Both the position numbers and the translations under genes were made by a program. This document shows, piece after piece, positions 49,956-62,801 of a DNA stretch of 64,000 nt (positions within the stretch are counted from its first letter, which is position 1; each line of letters opens with the position of its first letter). Source of the DNA: Pelodera strongyloides (Eukaryota; Nematoda; Chromadorea; Rhabditida; Rhabditidae); contig JAANDG010000100.1 in the NCBI GenBank assembly GCA_036852015.1, positions 62,001-126,000 on the forward strand, in the 5' to 3' direction. The notes under the pieces were generated by a model. That model saw only the letters and a program-made list of their open reading frames with translations, was not told the origin of the DNA and searched no databases.

Positions 49956-51946
49956 CTACATTTTTTCGTAGGTCAGTTGATAATCGCATTCTGTGCAGCT
50001 TTTCGTATAAATGTCTTTTTCTTCATTGTAGGTTTCTTCTCCGTATTTGTGTTCATGTGCCTTTTTGGTTGGAACTTTTACGTTTGTAGAACCTCGAATC
50101 TAAACAAACATGAATATTTAAGGAGGCCTTTTTCTTTATCACTTCTGTCTGCACGTCTCAATACATCTCCCTCTCTATCAGGCTGTTTTATGTTTGTCAG
50201 ATCTTTTCCCCTCTTCTATGTCTGTTTCTCTCGAGCTTTGGTCGTCACGTTCACCTATAGATATGACATACTCTTTGCCTCATCTCCTTGACTTTCTTCT
50301 CGAATCGCTTTTCATTTCTCTTCTCTCTTTCTGTCTCTCGAGCTGCCTTGGCTCTCTCCAGTCCTTCCCAACTTCCATGCACCTCTAACATGCGCGCTTC
50401 GACCTAAACAATGGGCAATTACTATGCACAAACCGCAGGAAAAGCAGTCTCAGTTGTACTTAGTAGGTCTAAGTCACTTATCAATTCCCACAAAACCGTT
50501 ATCCCTAAATGACTGGGAACAGAACAGAAACACACCTGGCATTTCAAATAAATCTTCATGTCACCATATCGAGGGTTGTGCGGATTCTTCCTCGCAATGT
50601 ATCTAAACAAGGGAGACTGAAATACTTTGATGTACGTGCACGATAAGGGGCAACAGAGACTGCACACATATAAAGGCCCCATGACATAAACTCGTTGACG
50701 AACTGACCGCCGAAACCACCATCCGAATTAGCATATTGCATAAATTTGGATGGTGGTTTTTGCCCTCATAGCCATACCACTGTCGCGATTAGAATATTAG
50801 GTATGTGGAAAATCAGAAACGTATCATAAATATATATAGGTTTGCGAAACACTACATATATTTGGATAGTGGTATTGAGATTTTCCCGACGGGTTTTATG
50901 CCCTGAAAGACCCCCACCAATCACCTCCAGTTTGGCTCATCCCCATTCCATCGTAGAAGGCTAATGCCAATCAATATATTTTGAGAGAAACATATAACTT
51001 ATACATTATGTATTGATCACTAATTGTAAGCTATCTCCATTTACGCAAGGGATTCCGAGGATTCATCAGGTGCGGTAAACACCAAACGCTTAGATGTTAC
51101 GATGAAAGTAGTGCCCCCAAACAGGGAAGAATACCTTAACGGAGGAGGTCGAAGGTCGAGATCTTCGTCTTTCAGCAAAAACTCTTTCATAGCTTCTGTG
51201 CGGGACAGGAATTTGTGTTTTTCGTTCTCGTCCCTAAAGAATAGAAAAAGTTATTATATATTTCCGTAAATGATTAACACTGATGGGTCTTTCAAGAAAA
51301 CTACTAAACTAGACCTGCAACTATCACAAACGGGATGTGAAAATCTGTCCCAAAGGAAGGAATCGAGAAGTGGCTTATTACATGTAATGCAATCGTCGGG
51401 AGCAGACACTGTCGAGCGTTGTTGATCAATCCCTGCAGTGCAATCTTTGTGTAATTAAAGCACAATATGCACACTAGCTTACTAGATTTGGCAACTATAG
51501 CACAGAGCAACGCCACAACTCCTAGATGGTAAAGAAACAATTGCCACAAAGACTTAAACAATAGCACGTATTAGTCACAGTGAATGTAGTCTATTCAGCG
51601 CAAGCGATCCGCATGAGATGCTGCGGATGCGTCGGCTACACAATGAACAAATAACTGAATAACTAACTTCGTTGCTTCTGTTCAGCTCTCAATTCCCTCT
51701 GTTCGGCAAACTCATCGTCGTCATCGCAAAATCCTCCGGCACCGGAGTACGATTCCTGATTTTCCCTGTGAATAAGGCATATCACATGGCGTGATCGATC
51801 ACTCGTACCAAATCCAGTTAAGAATTTTCACCAGGGTTTCATTGCACAACAGGCACAACTTGGAGCTCAGAATATAAACTAAGATACCTGTACAACTTTT
51901 CAACCAAAGGTGTGTCCTTCACCCCACGTGCCGAATGACGCTTCAT
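49956..51946 (-). CDS. xpa-1: XPA nucleotide-excision-repair protein, 238 aa
   Basis: Seven exons join in phase: 51888-51946, 51668-51765, 51315-51432, 51135-51233, 50536-50602, 50272-50403 and 49956-50099. XPA verifies lesions and scaffolds the repair complex with RPA, ERCC1 and TFIIH. The zinc finger CITCNKP...PVCDSC uses C67, C70, C88 and C91. The DNA-binding core follows: DENEKHKFLSRTEAMKEFLL, LDLRPPPLR, then ARKNPHNPRYGDMKIYL. A charged helix (EKRNEKRFEKKVKEMRQR) and the C-terminus with CTECDYQLTYEKM end the protein, as in animals. Length is near the ~240 aa of nematode XPA. The start has no close splice acceptor; it shares a 582-bp interval with divergent EXOC7, holding a MITE. The 3' end is 140 bp from the satellite. 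Confidence 0.95.
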
Positions 51947-52073
51947 TGTCACAAACTCTATGAAGCAGAAGAAACGGGATCGGTGAACTTTTTTAGGCGG
52001 ATGGAGGGAGGGGAGGGAGAGATGAAATGAAAAACTGTGCGCGTGAAAATCGAGTATATAAACCACACTTTGT

Positions 52074-52289
52074 AGGCGCGTTCGAGTTGGGAAAAGTTTG
52101 AAGAATTCCGGAAAAAGTTGGTTCAAGATGGAACATTTGCATAATTTTGCATAATGCTGAAAAGCAGGATATTTAGCTATGTTTGTCTGTGGTCTCTCTT
52201 TTGACATTATCTCTCAACTTTTCTCGCGTTTCCAACTTGAACCAACTTTTTCCAGAATTCTTCAAACTTTTCCCATCTTAAATGCGCCT
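52074..52289. mobile_element. AGGCGCG-ended foldback MITE, copy 2
   Basis: A 216-bp element between the divergent XPA and EXOC7 starts. The left arm AGGCGCGTTCGAGTTGGGAA, continuing AAGTTTGAAGAATTCCGG and AAAAAGTTGGTTCAAG, pairs with the right arm. The right end is AAATGCGCCT. TTGT/TGTA-like flanks do not give a clear target duplication. Confidence 0.78.
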
Positions 52290-52528
52290 TGTAGATCGAG
52301 TTTATATTTGCTTAGTCTCAAAACGGTGCAACTGTGGGTCATGCATAATGTACTGTAGCATTGTGAGTTACATCGTATATTGAAGCAAACAACTCTCATC
52401 AAAATTGACTTGACCAACATAAGGTTTTACAAATTAACTTATAATAATACAAAGACATACATAGGCCTATAGGACTAATTTACGGGCTCGGACCATAAGG
52501 CACTCATCCACCAATACCAGTCAAAGCG
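52290..52528. promoter_or_regulatory. EXOC7 upstream region (shared divergent promoter)
   Basis: Part of the 582-bp interval between the XPA and EXOC7 start codons that must hold both promoters; the 52074 MITE occupies more than a third of it. CAATACCAG at 52512-52520 ends 8 nt before the EXOC7 start and may be a trans-splice acceptor. No TATA box is evident. Confidence 0.35.
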
Positions 52529-55500
52529 ATGAATGTGGATGCCATTAACCGAAAACTTCTGCAGGTATGTTTGTTACGCTTATTGTCTTGGCGGAGATGA
52601 CTGATGTACAAAATATACTTTATTCTATGCTCTCTTTTACAGGATGAAGAGTGGTTGCGGAACTTTGAGAAAAACGTGAAGAGGAGCTCTCATCTACGTG
52701 AAGGAATAGAGGAAATTCTGGACAATTTTGGTCGACGTTTGCAGAATCTACAAGAGAATGTGATGCCGATGCACGAAGCTAACGGCCAGTTGCAAGTGAA
52801 ACAACAAAGTAAGCGTTGTTTCGCTGTTTGCTTGTACCTTTTCGTAGCTGTGTGTAAGTTGGTTAAAATTGATAAAAAGAAAAGATCTAGCCCTTTTCTG
52901 TATGTACGCTTTTAAAAAATTGACAATTTTTATTCGAACTAGTTACTCACTTGAATCTCGATTTTACTTTTTGACATGTATGAAATACAAATTATCTTCA
53001 CAAAACCGTCCTAGCTTATGGCCTGTCCATGTATGCGATTCGCACTTGCGAAATGACAAATCCCTGTCCATGTTCGAGTCAATGTAAATGACATGGTCCC
53101 GCAGCGATTTTGAATCTAGTACGGATCTATTTCAAAATAGTATGGATCTATTTCAAATAGTACGGATCTGAAACACTTTCGCTGCAGGACCATGTCGCAT
53201 GGGTTACGGGAGGCGTTTGACATTCATGTAAAGTGGCCTGAACATGGACAGGCATTTGTCATTTTCGCAAGTGCGAATCGCAAACATGGACAGGCCATTA
53301 GTGTTTCACCATATTGTGCAAGCGGTTTCAATTGCCTGTGATACTCTTTAGGTAAACAAATGAATCATCCAATTATAGATATACAGAAGCTCATCAAAGC
53401 TATTGATACGACCATTCAATTTTATGGCCGAACCAGTGAACTGGAGTCCAAAATAAGGTAAATTCTAATTGTATAACACAATCGAACACTAGTGCGTGTC
53501 TGGGAATTTTCGTTGTCTTGGACTTGTGATTATATCTTTGCAGAGACGGCTTGCCAGCTCATGACATTGAAGGCTATATCGATTCCATGGAAAGCTTGCA
53601 ACAGGCCGTTAATTTCTTCGAAGATCAGCCGGAACGACGACTTCAATTAGAAAATATGGTAAGCAATCCATTTTATTTAGGGGCACCATTTGCTGTGCAT
53701 TGTTGTCGGATCGAATCGATAACTTGAATCCTAACTATTATGACTGACACGGGGTGGGCAACACCATAAGACAATGACAATCGGTCTGAATCTGAGCCAA
53801 GCCAGTCATGGGTAAAACAGCATCAGCATGGTCAACGACATCACATTATCAATATTACATTTACATTGTTATCTAACCGAACACGAACTTATCTATGTTA
53901 TCTAACTTGAGTCTGAGCAATTATTATTAACAAGAAGCACATACGATTGACGCAGATTTTCTTGATTTTAGAGAATGACGCTGGAAACAGGGTTCTCTGT
54001 GCTTGAGCGCGAATTCCGGACCGTAGTTACGGATAATTCGCTAGTGGCTGAACCACGCGCAGTTGTAGAAAGTTTGGACGAACAAGCCGGTGAGACACAC
54101 TTTTTGCCTTTTCTCTTCTAAATGTTTTTTTTGTTCTTTTCTCTTCTTTTCTCTTCTAAAAAGACTCGTTGGAGTTGGAAGTGGAACATTATCGTGCTGC
54201 CGAAATCATTATAGTGCTGCTGAAACATTCTGAATTTTTATGTATTTTTTTATAAACCAACAAACAGTTACATAATATCTACACTCGGGGCTTATCCTGT
54301 TGTGAATTTGTACGATTAATGTTTTGTTTTTGTTTCTGAGTGGTAAGTAGTAGACTTTCACCTACAGCGTTTTTGCGTTTTCCTAGTGTTATTGGTTTTT
54401 CAACATCCGATGAACTTTGTTTATGTTTGCTTTGGTAGTTGAGAAATACTTGTTCAGAATTGCTTCCTGGTCGATGTAAGATGATTGTGACCGTAAAGAA
54501 TGCAGAAAAAATATCCCGACTAGGCGACTGGTTAATTAAAAAGGACCGAGGAACCCGATTCCTTTCTCACTACACACAAATACGGTATGCTTTTGGATAA
54601 AATATTAGACACAAGCGCGATACAGTTTTGGTTCGTGAAATGACTGAAGTATATCCACTCAGAAAAACTCATAATAAGTGAACTACCTTTTCATTTCGTA
54701 AGCAATGCTTCTTTGCGCATAAAAGGATTTTTTATTTGAAGGAGTTCATTTTATTTCCCCTTTAAAGCGAAATACCAGCCGGTTTTTGAAACGCATCTCA
54801 AATATCAGCATTCATATGCAGTTGTGCGAAAAGGGGTCTATTGGGGTCTATTTTTTATTCAAATTTATGGTCATTTGCATATGAGTCATTGGAAAGTGGG
54901 GAGTACTCGATGCGTTTCAAAAACCGGCCGGTATTTCGCTTTAAGAAATGTTTATGTGAACTTTTTCGTTTCAGTGGAGAGAATATGCAAAAGACGCTCT
55001 CTGCCATCGTAAACCTTCAATCCACCGTCCGGACACCACAAAAGGAGAAAGTGGCCAAACCGTAAGTTACTGGTCGCGTCTTTCTTTGAACTACTTGTAA
55101 GGGAAGAATACACAAACGTTTGGTTGGTATGTTTGACTCTTGGCATAAGCGAACTACCTTTGCTTGCAATTTTTGCTTTAATTCATATTTGGATGTGTAC
55201 TTTCTGCGTGATATGCGACTGCAGCGATATTGAAAATTTATTTTAGGGTTGTTTCCCGAATTGGCAACATTCCTTTAGTGAATGTACAAGATCCTGCCGA
55301 TGCAGCTCTGACACTTTTTGCCTGCTTTTTGGTTTTGGTCACGGTACGTTTTTCCTTTTTTTATCGGATTTTCACTAGATTTTCTTCGTGTGAAGTTCAA
55401 TTCAAGTTCAAGTGGATTTGTTTTGCGGTTATCACGCAGTTTTCAGTCAAAATATTGTGACTCACTTATAGATTACTCGGAATTTGGAATTTGCAGAACA

Positions 55501-58389
55501 CAGATATATGTTAATTATTAAATAAACCAGTGTAGTTTAGTTGTGTCAAATTCCGAGAGTGTAGCGTCTCTCAGTCACCTTAATCTGACTAATTTGTTGA
55601 CTTTAGATTGAAGAAAGTGTTCTCGAGAAAACGATCGCCGATGTCGCCGTTCGAGCTCAGGTATTTTTTTGGTTTCTTAATTGCAGTTCAAAGGATTTCA
55701 CGTTTGCCAAGAAAATTTGCTATGAGTATTTGTACTGTTGTGTGTGGCAAGAGTTATGAGAGGAAGTCGCATGTGTCCCATATTTGGAGTCATTTGGGGA
55801 TATATTTTAACGGGGAATGCGAAACTTAAACTTGTTATTGATTGTGGGTGATTACATTGTTGATTGTTGTAGGTTCACCGCGAACTCGTCTCGCGTCCCC
55901 TCCAATTCACTGTGAAACAAGTGGAGAGATCAGTACACAATTCAGAAGGAGTCACTCCTCTCCTACCACTGCTAACCTACCTGGCCAATCATTACAATCA
56001 ACTACATACACTGGCACTGGTACGATTTTTTTACGATAATTTGTTTTGTTCTGTGAGTATAGGGGTTTGTTGAAACATTGTGAATTGTGAGAGACTGGGC
56101 ATCTGGGCTCACGTTACTTGTCTAGTTAATACTTCATCGTTTGGTTTGTCCTTCTTGTGTTACGTTTTGCTGTCGTCACGCACTTAGCTCTAATGTATTT
56201 GTTCAGAATAGCAGTGTCGACGTTCCATTCGAGTCAATGTTGAGACAGACTCGTGTCAAATGTTCCACTTATATCAACGAATTTGTGGAGCGATTGAAGA
56301 CGGACCCGAGCAAATTTGTCCCAGAAGATGGAAATGTTCATCCAGTTACGGCGAGTGTAAGTGTTCAAATTACTGTTTCCAATATTAAGTAATTATTGGT
56401 TTGAGTTAACTGTGATCTCTGATTCTGAACTGAACAGCATCATCCCGCTAATGGGCACCCAAACCCTGACCATGTGCACTTTCTGTGTGGCTCTCATGGA
56501 AAAACAGCTACATAATGACTGTTGGGAATTTTTTGTTCCGGACTTCAGTTGTGTGTTTACTGTTTACTATCTGAATCTGGCAACCTCACGATTGAATCTC
56601 TGAATAGCGCGGCTTTTGCATTTGCTCACTTCGTTTGACTTCTCGAAAGCTTTAGTTGTGTGATGTGCGATGTGCAATTCATTCCAGACGATGAAACTCC
56701 TGTGTCTCCTGACTGCCCATCGACAGACGGTCACTCACCAGATTCTCTCCACAACTTCACAGTCGCCACACAATGCATCTCTTCTACTTCCGAAACTATT
56801 TGGTATGTCTATGTTTGATGATAGACCTGTTGATGTTTTACTGTAATTGAAAGTTATGCAAAATATTAAAGGGTTTTCAGTTGGTTGGGCAAAACCAATT
56901 ATGCATGTTGTTATTCATAATTCATGTAATTTATCAACTTTGGCGTTTGCGTTTTCTTATATACTAAGTGAAATATACGACATTATTAGTTGACCCGAAT
57001 GAACATAGTGAAATTATTTATGTTATTTCAGCTCGTGTTCTGTCTGCTCTTGGTAGTTCGCTGCAGCGTAAAAGTGAGGACTACGACGACCCAAATTTGA
57101 AGAATTTATTCATGTTGAATAATTACAACTATATTGCAAGGGTGAGTACTTTATTCTTACTTTCTTTCATTTGTTGTTCATATTCTAGGAAACCTTCTTG
57201 AACTTAGAGACTCTTTAGTATGCACGTTCGATATTTAATTCCAGGGTTTGCAAGACGAAGAAGACGCTCTTCTGCCAGTGATTAGTGAACAAAACACACA
57301 GATCCTCGAGTTTTATCTCTCACAAATTCAACAATTTGAATCGAATTATTTGGCCAGGTCAGTTTTGTATCTTCTTGGTCTTTTTCTGTAATTTTATGTT
57401 TACATATTCAAACAGCCTTTTCCTATGGGTTTATTTTGTTGTCAATGTCAGTTTGTTTTTACTAACTATTATATCTTTTGCTCATTTCAGTTGGACTCCT
57501 CTTGTCACCATTTTGACCAGTTTGGATGGAATTTCCCCAGAAGATAAACAGACATTCAAGGCTTATTTGTCGGTTGGTGAATTATTAGCCTTTTATTCAT
57601 TAGAGGAAACATCCGTTTATCCCGGCACAAATTATATCTACTTTAATTTTGGGATCTAGACCCCAGATTTATTTAGTTGTATTGCAAGTTTTGTTTCTGA
57701 ATCATTGATAGAGGTGTATTTTTGATTTGATTTAAACTTTTAGAATTTCAACCGAGATTTCGAGACCACGTGCACTTCTCACAAAAACTACTGTATCTCG
57801 GATCCAGGAAAGGCAGACGAAGTTCGGAGTAAGGTACGTTTTTATGAGAATATCAAAGTTTGAAATGAGTTCAAAGTTCAATTTAAATGTCTGTAACTTT
57901 CATTCGGTTGTATCAATTTCACGGCTGAATGGTCATTTGCATTAACTGATTTAACGTGAAAAAATAGGCGAGGAATGAGAGTCTCGTGTAATGTGTACTG
58001 ACGAATGTAATGTTAGAAAGATCTTCCGGGAGATAAGGATATAGGTCCTAAAAATGAATGTCTGCTTTTTCGGAAGCAATTGTGATTTTCTGAGGAAAAT
58101 AAAAACGTGTCACCTTCTGGAAGTGGTGGTTTTATTCACAAAATGTACAATGTATATCTTGTGTTGTTTGTTTCTAGTTGGATTCAGGCTGCATGCTGAA
58201 TCTTTAAAGATTGCCTAATTTCATGCATCAGTGATGTTTTTCTTTCAGGTGAAAAGCCTTCTAATTCCCAAATATGTGAGATTGGTCGAACGCGTGGGTG
58301 GAGCAGACAGTGAGGCAGGACGAGTGATGAAGCACACCGAGGAGACTCTGGAGAATCATATTGACAGATTGTTTGATGCTACGGCATGA
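52529..58389 (+). CDS. exoc-7: Exocyst subunit EXOC7 (Exo70), 617 aa
   Basis: Seventeen exons join in phase: 52529-52564, 52643-52808, 53352-53457, 53544-53658, 53972-54089, 54458-54584, 54975-55061, 55247-55343, 55607-55660, 55873-56019, 56207-56356, 56688-56802, 57032-57141, 57245-57357, 57491-57572, 57744-57833 and 58249-58389. Exo70 tethers secretory vesicles by binding plasma-membrane phosphoinositides and the other exocyst subunits. The N-terminal helical region (LQNLQENVMPMHEANGQLQ) and AIDTTIQFYGRTSELESKIR align with the animal protein. The C-terminal domain has LFMLNNYNYIAR and ends HIDRLFDATA, close to the HNNYNYI and DRLFDTSA of mammals. The middle is poorly conserved, so exons 6-11 rest mainly on phase and splice sites. 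Introns 2 and 6 hold MITEs. Confidence 0.92.
53018..53298. mobile_element. GGCCTGTCCATG-type MITE, copy 3
   Basis: Foldback in EXOC7 intron 2, beginning ATGGCCTGTCCATGTATGCG and ending with the complement. Shares the internal ACGGATCTATTTCAAAATAG repeat with the 20417 copy and CTGCAGGACCATGTC with the 24343 copy. Confidence 0.85.
54762..54944. mobile_element. TTAA-flanked foldback MITE (copy 4)
   Basis: A 183-bp element in EXOC7 intron 6. Ends are TTAAAGCGAAATACCAGCCG and the complement (CGGCCGGTATTTCGCTTTAA), continuing GGTTTTTGAAACGCATC. The centre has CATATGCAG and CATTTGCATATGAG. Confidence 0.85.
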
Positions 58390-61296
58390 GGTTCCAGACG
58401 GTCAGACGGTCCAACATACATAATACCGTAATATGGCTTGGTTAGGGTGTTGCACAATTGATAGGTACCCTCAGAGTTGCCTCGTTTTATTTTAGAAATG
58501 TAAGTGGTTTAAATCATTAATTGGCCTGGAGCTATTTTATAACATGTACCTGTAGAAAACTAATGTAAATTTGATAGCGGTTTATAGGACCCCTGTTTTA
58601 TCGGTATTTGTTAGATCACGAGGTCCTCGTCACTGTACTGTATATTCACTGAATAACTGTGGATTTCTCACAAGTACCAGTGTAGTTTGTGAATTGATTC
58701 TTTCTTTACAATGTCGGCAATGCAAAAAATGCAGAAATATAGTCTTTTGGGAATTTGTTCAGGGTTGAGTGAACGAGTGATCTTCTGACATTGGGGATAG
58801 AAAGATGATTATCTTTCCTTTTTTGCTTTCTTTTTTGAGATGTTTCAGTCTCGCCCCAACTTGGTCATTCTTACCTTATGTCGGCATCTATGAGATAGAT
58901 TGGTGTCTTCAGTATAATAGACAGTTTCTATTACTGCGCTGAGGCCATATTCACCACTCAGCTCAGTTCCCCATGGGGAATTCCCCGTCTTTTTTCTGCG
59001 TGTCTCACTTTAGAATGCTATTTTCTGTCCTCAGGGAATATTTCCCCGAGGGAATAGGAGTGGTGAATATGGCCTCATTACTTTATTTATTTCTAATTTT
59101 TTTTCACTAGTTTTTTTTCACCTTACCTTGAAGGGTGCGTCTAAACTGAACAGTTTGCCTCGAAGTTGTGTATTATGTCTGCTTGTATATTCTTTCTTGT
59201 GCTATTCAGCTATTGTGTATAGTTTGTACACATTTTGTAAGTAAACGACTGACTAGCATTGTAATAACTAATATTGTAACTAATAACTGTGAGTAGAATA
59301 TTCTTATGATTCTGATTTTCTCTTCCTTTTGGATTTATTTATAACTGCATAATTAACCGCTTTTAGTGTAATTACCACCAAATCATAATATTTACGTTGT
59401 TTTACGAGCTGTGATTTTATACCTGCCTGTTTAATACTAACTTATAAAGTTTTTTTTTAAATTTTCTCTTATTTGTTGGAAAGCAATAGGTTAAATCTAG
59501 GCGGGAAGTGAGTGAGCGACTTCGCCTTGGTATGTTACATGACTATTAGCTGGTAAATTGTAGGAAGTCAAGGCGGAAATATATCTAATTGTAAGGGTGA
59601 GCTAAAAGACGTTTGATATAGTTTTAGTGAAGTGGTCGAAAGATCAGCGGTACTATTGACCATATTTTGTGTTATAAGGGAATATTAATAAATAAATAAA
59701 TCTGTTACGCTTCAAAAGCGTGCACCTTTATAAAACTACGAGCACCAAACATGTATTTAGAATCTAGGGTCCCGGTCTAAGGGTCTTTTCCTTATATGAT
59801 AACTTTATGCGTGTTTTTTGGGATGTCTAATAGACGCAGACATGACTTGATGTGATATTGCCCGCGGGTATCTTTCCTTCACATTCGATTAATATTATGT
59901 ATATTCTTTACGGGGATGGATATTGGCCATTCAGATTCAATATTACTGGCAGTGTGTTTTTACCTCTGACTTTCATGTCTTTCTTACAGAACTAAATAAC
60001 TTTCAGGGCTCCAAATCTCGTAGATCTATGTGACAGGAAAGTAGGATAAGCGTTGGAGTGTGTTTTCTATAATTTGACATCCTATGAAATCCAAAGAAAT
60101 ACTACTGTACCACAAATAGGTTGCAAATGTCATACAAAAGCATATGTGTTACTAGCGTTAGTTGAAGTAATATCGACTAGAGCTCATAAAACATGTATAA
60201 TAGTTGCTATTCAATGGATGTTACAAATTGTATATTCCAAAGTGAGTTGATAATTTACCATGCATGGTGTGTCGGTGTGTGTAATTGTAAAAATGTTAAA
60301 AAGAAATTATATCTTAAATATTTTTTTTTGTAAAAAGAAGACGATTTGAGGTGACCTTTTTCATTCTTTCAAATGAATTTGCTGCAGTGAGGTGCAAAAT
60401 AGTGCAGTTTATGTCGCCGGACCGGATGTTTATATTATATGTTTTGCCCAAGAGAGTTCAGCTCCCTGTCATAAGCAATATTTATAATTCTGCTTAGCAT
60501 GTGTTCACTTTAATCTGTGCTTTTTGCCTTTTTTCTACCACTAGTCCACTAAAATATAGCACTTCGTTTGTGGCGAGCTTACATTAGAATAAAAATAAAG
60601 TCATATGAGGAGACAAAAGTACAATAATTGAAACTGAAGCCGGACTTGTTATGTAAACCCGACTCCTTTGTTGGAGTGTAGCTCAGGACGCCAATGGCGC
60701 GCCATATGTTTGCTGGGATTCTTTTCCGCCATTTATGTGCGGCACAATCGCATGGCTTCATCAGTGTAACTTGGACTAATGACAATAACAATAACTCGAT
60801 ATGCATTGGGTATCTCGTCAACTTTGTATAGTCAATGATAGCAAATGGCCCACCCAAGGACAATGACCATTAGTTTTTGGCCGAGCTGTTGCTCGAGCAT
60901 TGCGTGCTAAAGAATAAACCATTCATTTGCCCGATTTACAGAATAAATTAGCCATTTGTGGTGATTCTTAAGTCCAAGTTGCACAAAAGGGAACTTCGCT
61001 CCGTTTGACTATTTATCTTAAAGATCTATCATCAAGCTGCAAAATTTATGTATACGGTCAACTACCCGTAGATGTGCTCATGCAGCATCCCACACGCCAC
61101 ATACATTATAACACACGTGTTCTTTATGCATTCGCTTGTAACGTGGAGCTGTATCAAATAATCTATCTCTCTTTTTTGTTTCCTCTACGTCTGTTCGTCT
61201 CTTTCTCTCTCGCTCTTACAGTACCACATACACTGCTTTACGTGTCCATAATAAATATACTAAAATCATAAATAAAATGCTTTTTTTTAGGTACAA
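58390..61296. other. Intergenic region downstream of EXOC7
   Basis: Contains the EXOC7 3'UTR and a GAGGCC-type MITE (58941-59076). At about 60620-60800 on the minus strand is a patch with CTGATGAAGCCAT and ATGGCGGAAAAG, possibly a remnant of a Penelope-like pseudo-LTR. No complete gene is supported. The 94-codon minus-strand frame over that patch has no recognisable similarity. Confidence 0.4.
58941..59076. mobile_element. GAGGCCATATTCACC-ended MITE, copy 3
   Basis: A 136-bp foldback with ends GAGGCCATATTCACCACTC and the complement. It shares CCCCATGGGGAATTCCCCGT and CCCCGAGGGAAT with the 14513 copy, but has a longer centre. Confidence 0.82.
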
Positions 61297-61336
61297 ATGA
61301 GGGTTCCTGAACAGGAACGGCGTCCAAGTTATGGAG
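61297..61336 (+). CDS. First coding exon of a gene leaving the window (partial)
   Basis: A TTTTTTTTAG acceptor is followed by GTACAA and ATG. The exon encodes MRVPEQERRPSYG and ends at a canonical GGTGAGT donor in phase 1. No second exon could be identified before the window end, so the rest would lie beyond 64 kb or in a large intron here. Placement of ATG 6 nt after the acceptor is like U2AF35 and MEK. It is short, and chance cannot be excluded. Confidence 0.4.
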
Positions 61337-61712
61337 GTGAGTTACATTTATTAATATGAAATTGCTAAATGTAATTTCAAATAGCTAGTGGTCGCAACAG
61401 TCTTTTTTTTTTGCACAAGGACATGACAGTTTGTGCTTTTTGACTAATAAGAAGTAGACCACTAACTGTTAGAAAAGACAGTCCATTATCACGTTGTCAG
61501 TCAATCCCGACTCTCGCTATAAATGAGAGGTCATGGGTGTGTTAGTGGAACTAGCCGAACAGACCGATACTTTGACTTGTGAGACTGGTTTCTCCCAGGG
61601 AAACAACAGTGCTGATCGGAGGTTCAGGACTGCAATAGACATTCTGCATGTTTTTGATAATTTGTTGGCTTATTGTTAGCCTACACCCTACTCCTACACC
61701 CTACACCCAATT

Positions 61713-61751
<39 letters not shown>

Positions 61752-62661
61752 TAATTTATTAATAAATAAAAGTTTTTATTAATAAAAACCTTTTCAATAA
61801 TTCACTCTCCTGGTGTCATGGTCCGATTATCAACCAAACCCAGCCAGGTTTTGATAACCTGTACTGTACGTGTACCTTTGATGTATGTCTTCTTCTGTTT
61901 CTGATTGCCAATCAACGGCAATACGAATGGGCATACACACAATGTCTTCACCTCATCTCATGACACAATGTAATGATTGAGCATAAATGCATAAAATAAA
62001 TAATAAACATAATCATGTATAAGTGTTTATTCTGAATCTCTGTATAATGCACGCTGGACGTCGCCAATTTTTGACATGTTGTCATTTCTTTTGGATAAAT
62101 GTGTCAGTGGTGGATTTTGGAGGAGAAACCAGTCTTAAACACATAAAGAAGCCACCCTTCAGCTTTCACATCTATCAGTTGGCATCAGTTTGGCTACTCG
62201 ATATCTTTTGATTATTACTCATTCTACCTTCGCCCGGTTTCATTGAGTTACCATGCAGTCTTTTGCTATTTAGTGTATTAGCAAGGAAATACCATCGTGT
62301 TGTATAAATTACCTTTATTTATGCACAGCCTAAATTCTAACTTTGTGCCCTTACGTTCTATTCAACCTATACCTATCTAGCAGATTATCTCAGAAACAAG
62401 GGTAACTCCAATTTCCTGCCTATAAAGGGAAGCTTCATGTCCTAATCCTTGACCTGGGCCCTAACAGCCGGGATATAAATGGAATGGCGGAAGGGGAAAA
62501 GAGTAGTACTCATTCAGTCCTCCACTCCTTCATTCGGATCCTTCTGATGGGAAAGTGTGTCTATGTTTGGTGATAGTGCTTTCTATTTGCGCCAGTCTCC
62601 AAAATACGAGGACCAGGTGTCGCTTAGTCGGCGAGACACCGGTTGGGCACCTGCGAGACTG

Positions 62662-62704
<43 letters not shown>

Positions 62705-62801
62705 AGGGAAGAGAGGGAAAGCGTCTACTCAAAGAACGCCTCCAGTCCTTCCTTCTTATCCTTTTACGGTCTCAACAGTACAATGTATAACGTCTGTTAT
62801 T
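61337..62801. other. Possible intron or intergenic region with poly-T and GA microsatellite
   Basis: A T run occupies about 61711-61749 and a (GA)n run 62664-62700. A patch at 61490-61640 (GACTCTCGC, GGTCATGGG and GGTTCAGGACTGC) is of SINE-like composition, but no clear A and B boxes or second copy were found. Confidence 0.4.
62664..62700 (+). repeat. (GA)n microsatellite
   Basis: About 18 GA dinucleotides followed by an impure AGAGAGGGAA tail. Confidence 0.9.

Noticed and set aside
56430..56535. Extra EXOC7 exon encoding a segment with IIPLMGTQTLTMCTFCVAL
   Set aside because: The flanking exons 56207-56356 and 56688-56802 already join in phase and match family order; inclusion would add a block absent from Exo70.
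60579..60863. 94-codon minus-strand frame containing KPCDCAAHKWRKRIP
   Set aside because: Crosses the possible retroelement relic; no domain or upstream exon could be identified.
61490..61640. tRNA-derived SINE
   Set aside because: No convincing A box plus B box spacing, no poly-A or tail repeat, and no second copy in the window.
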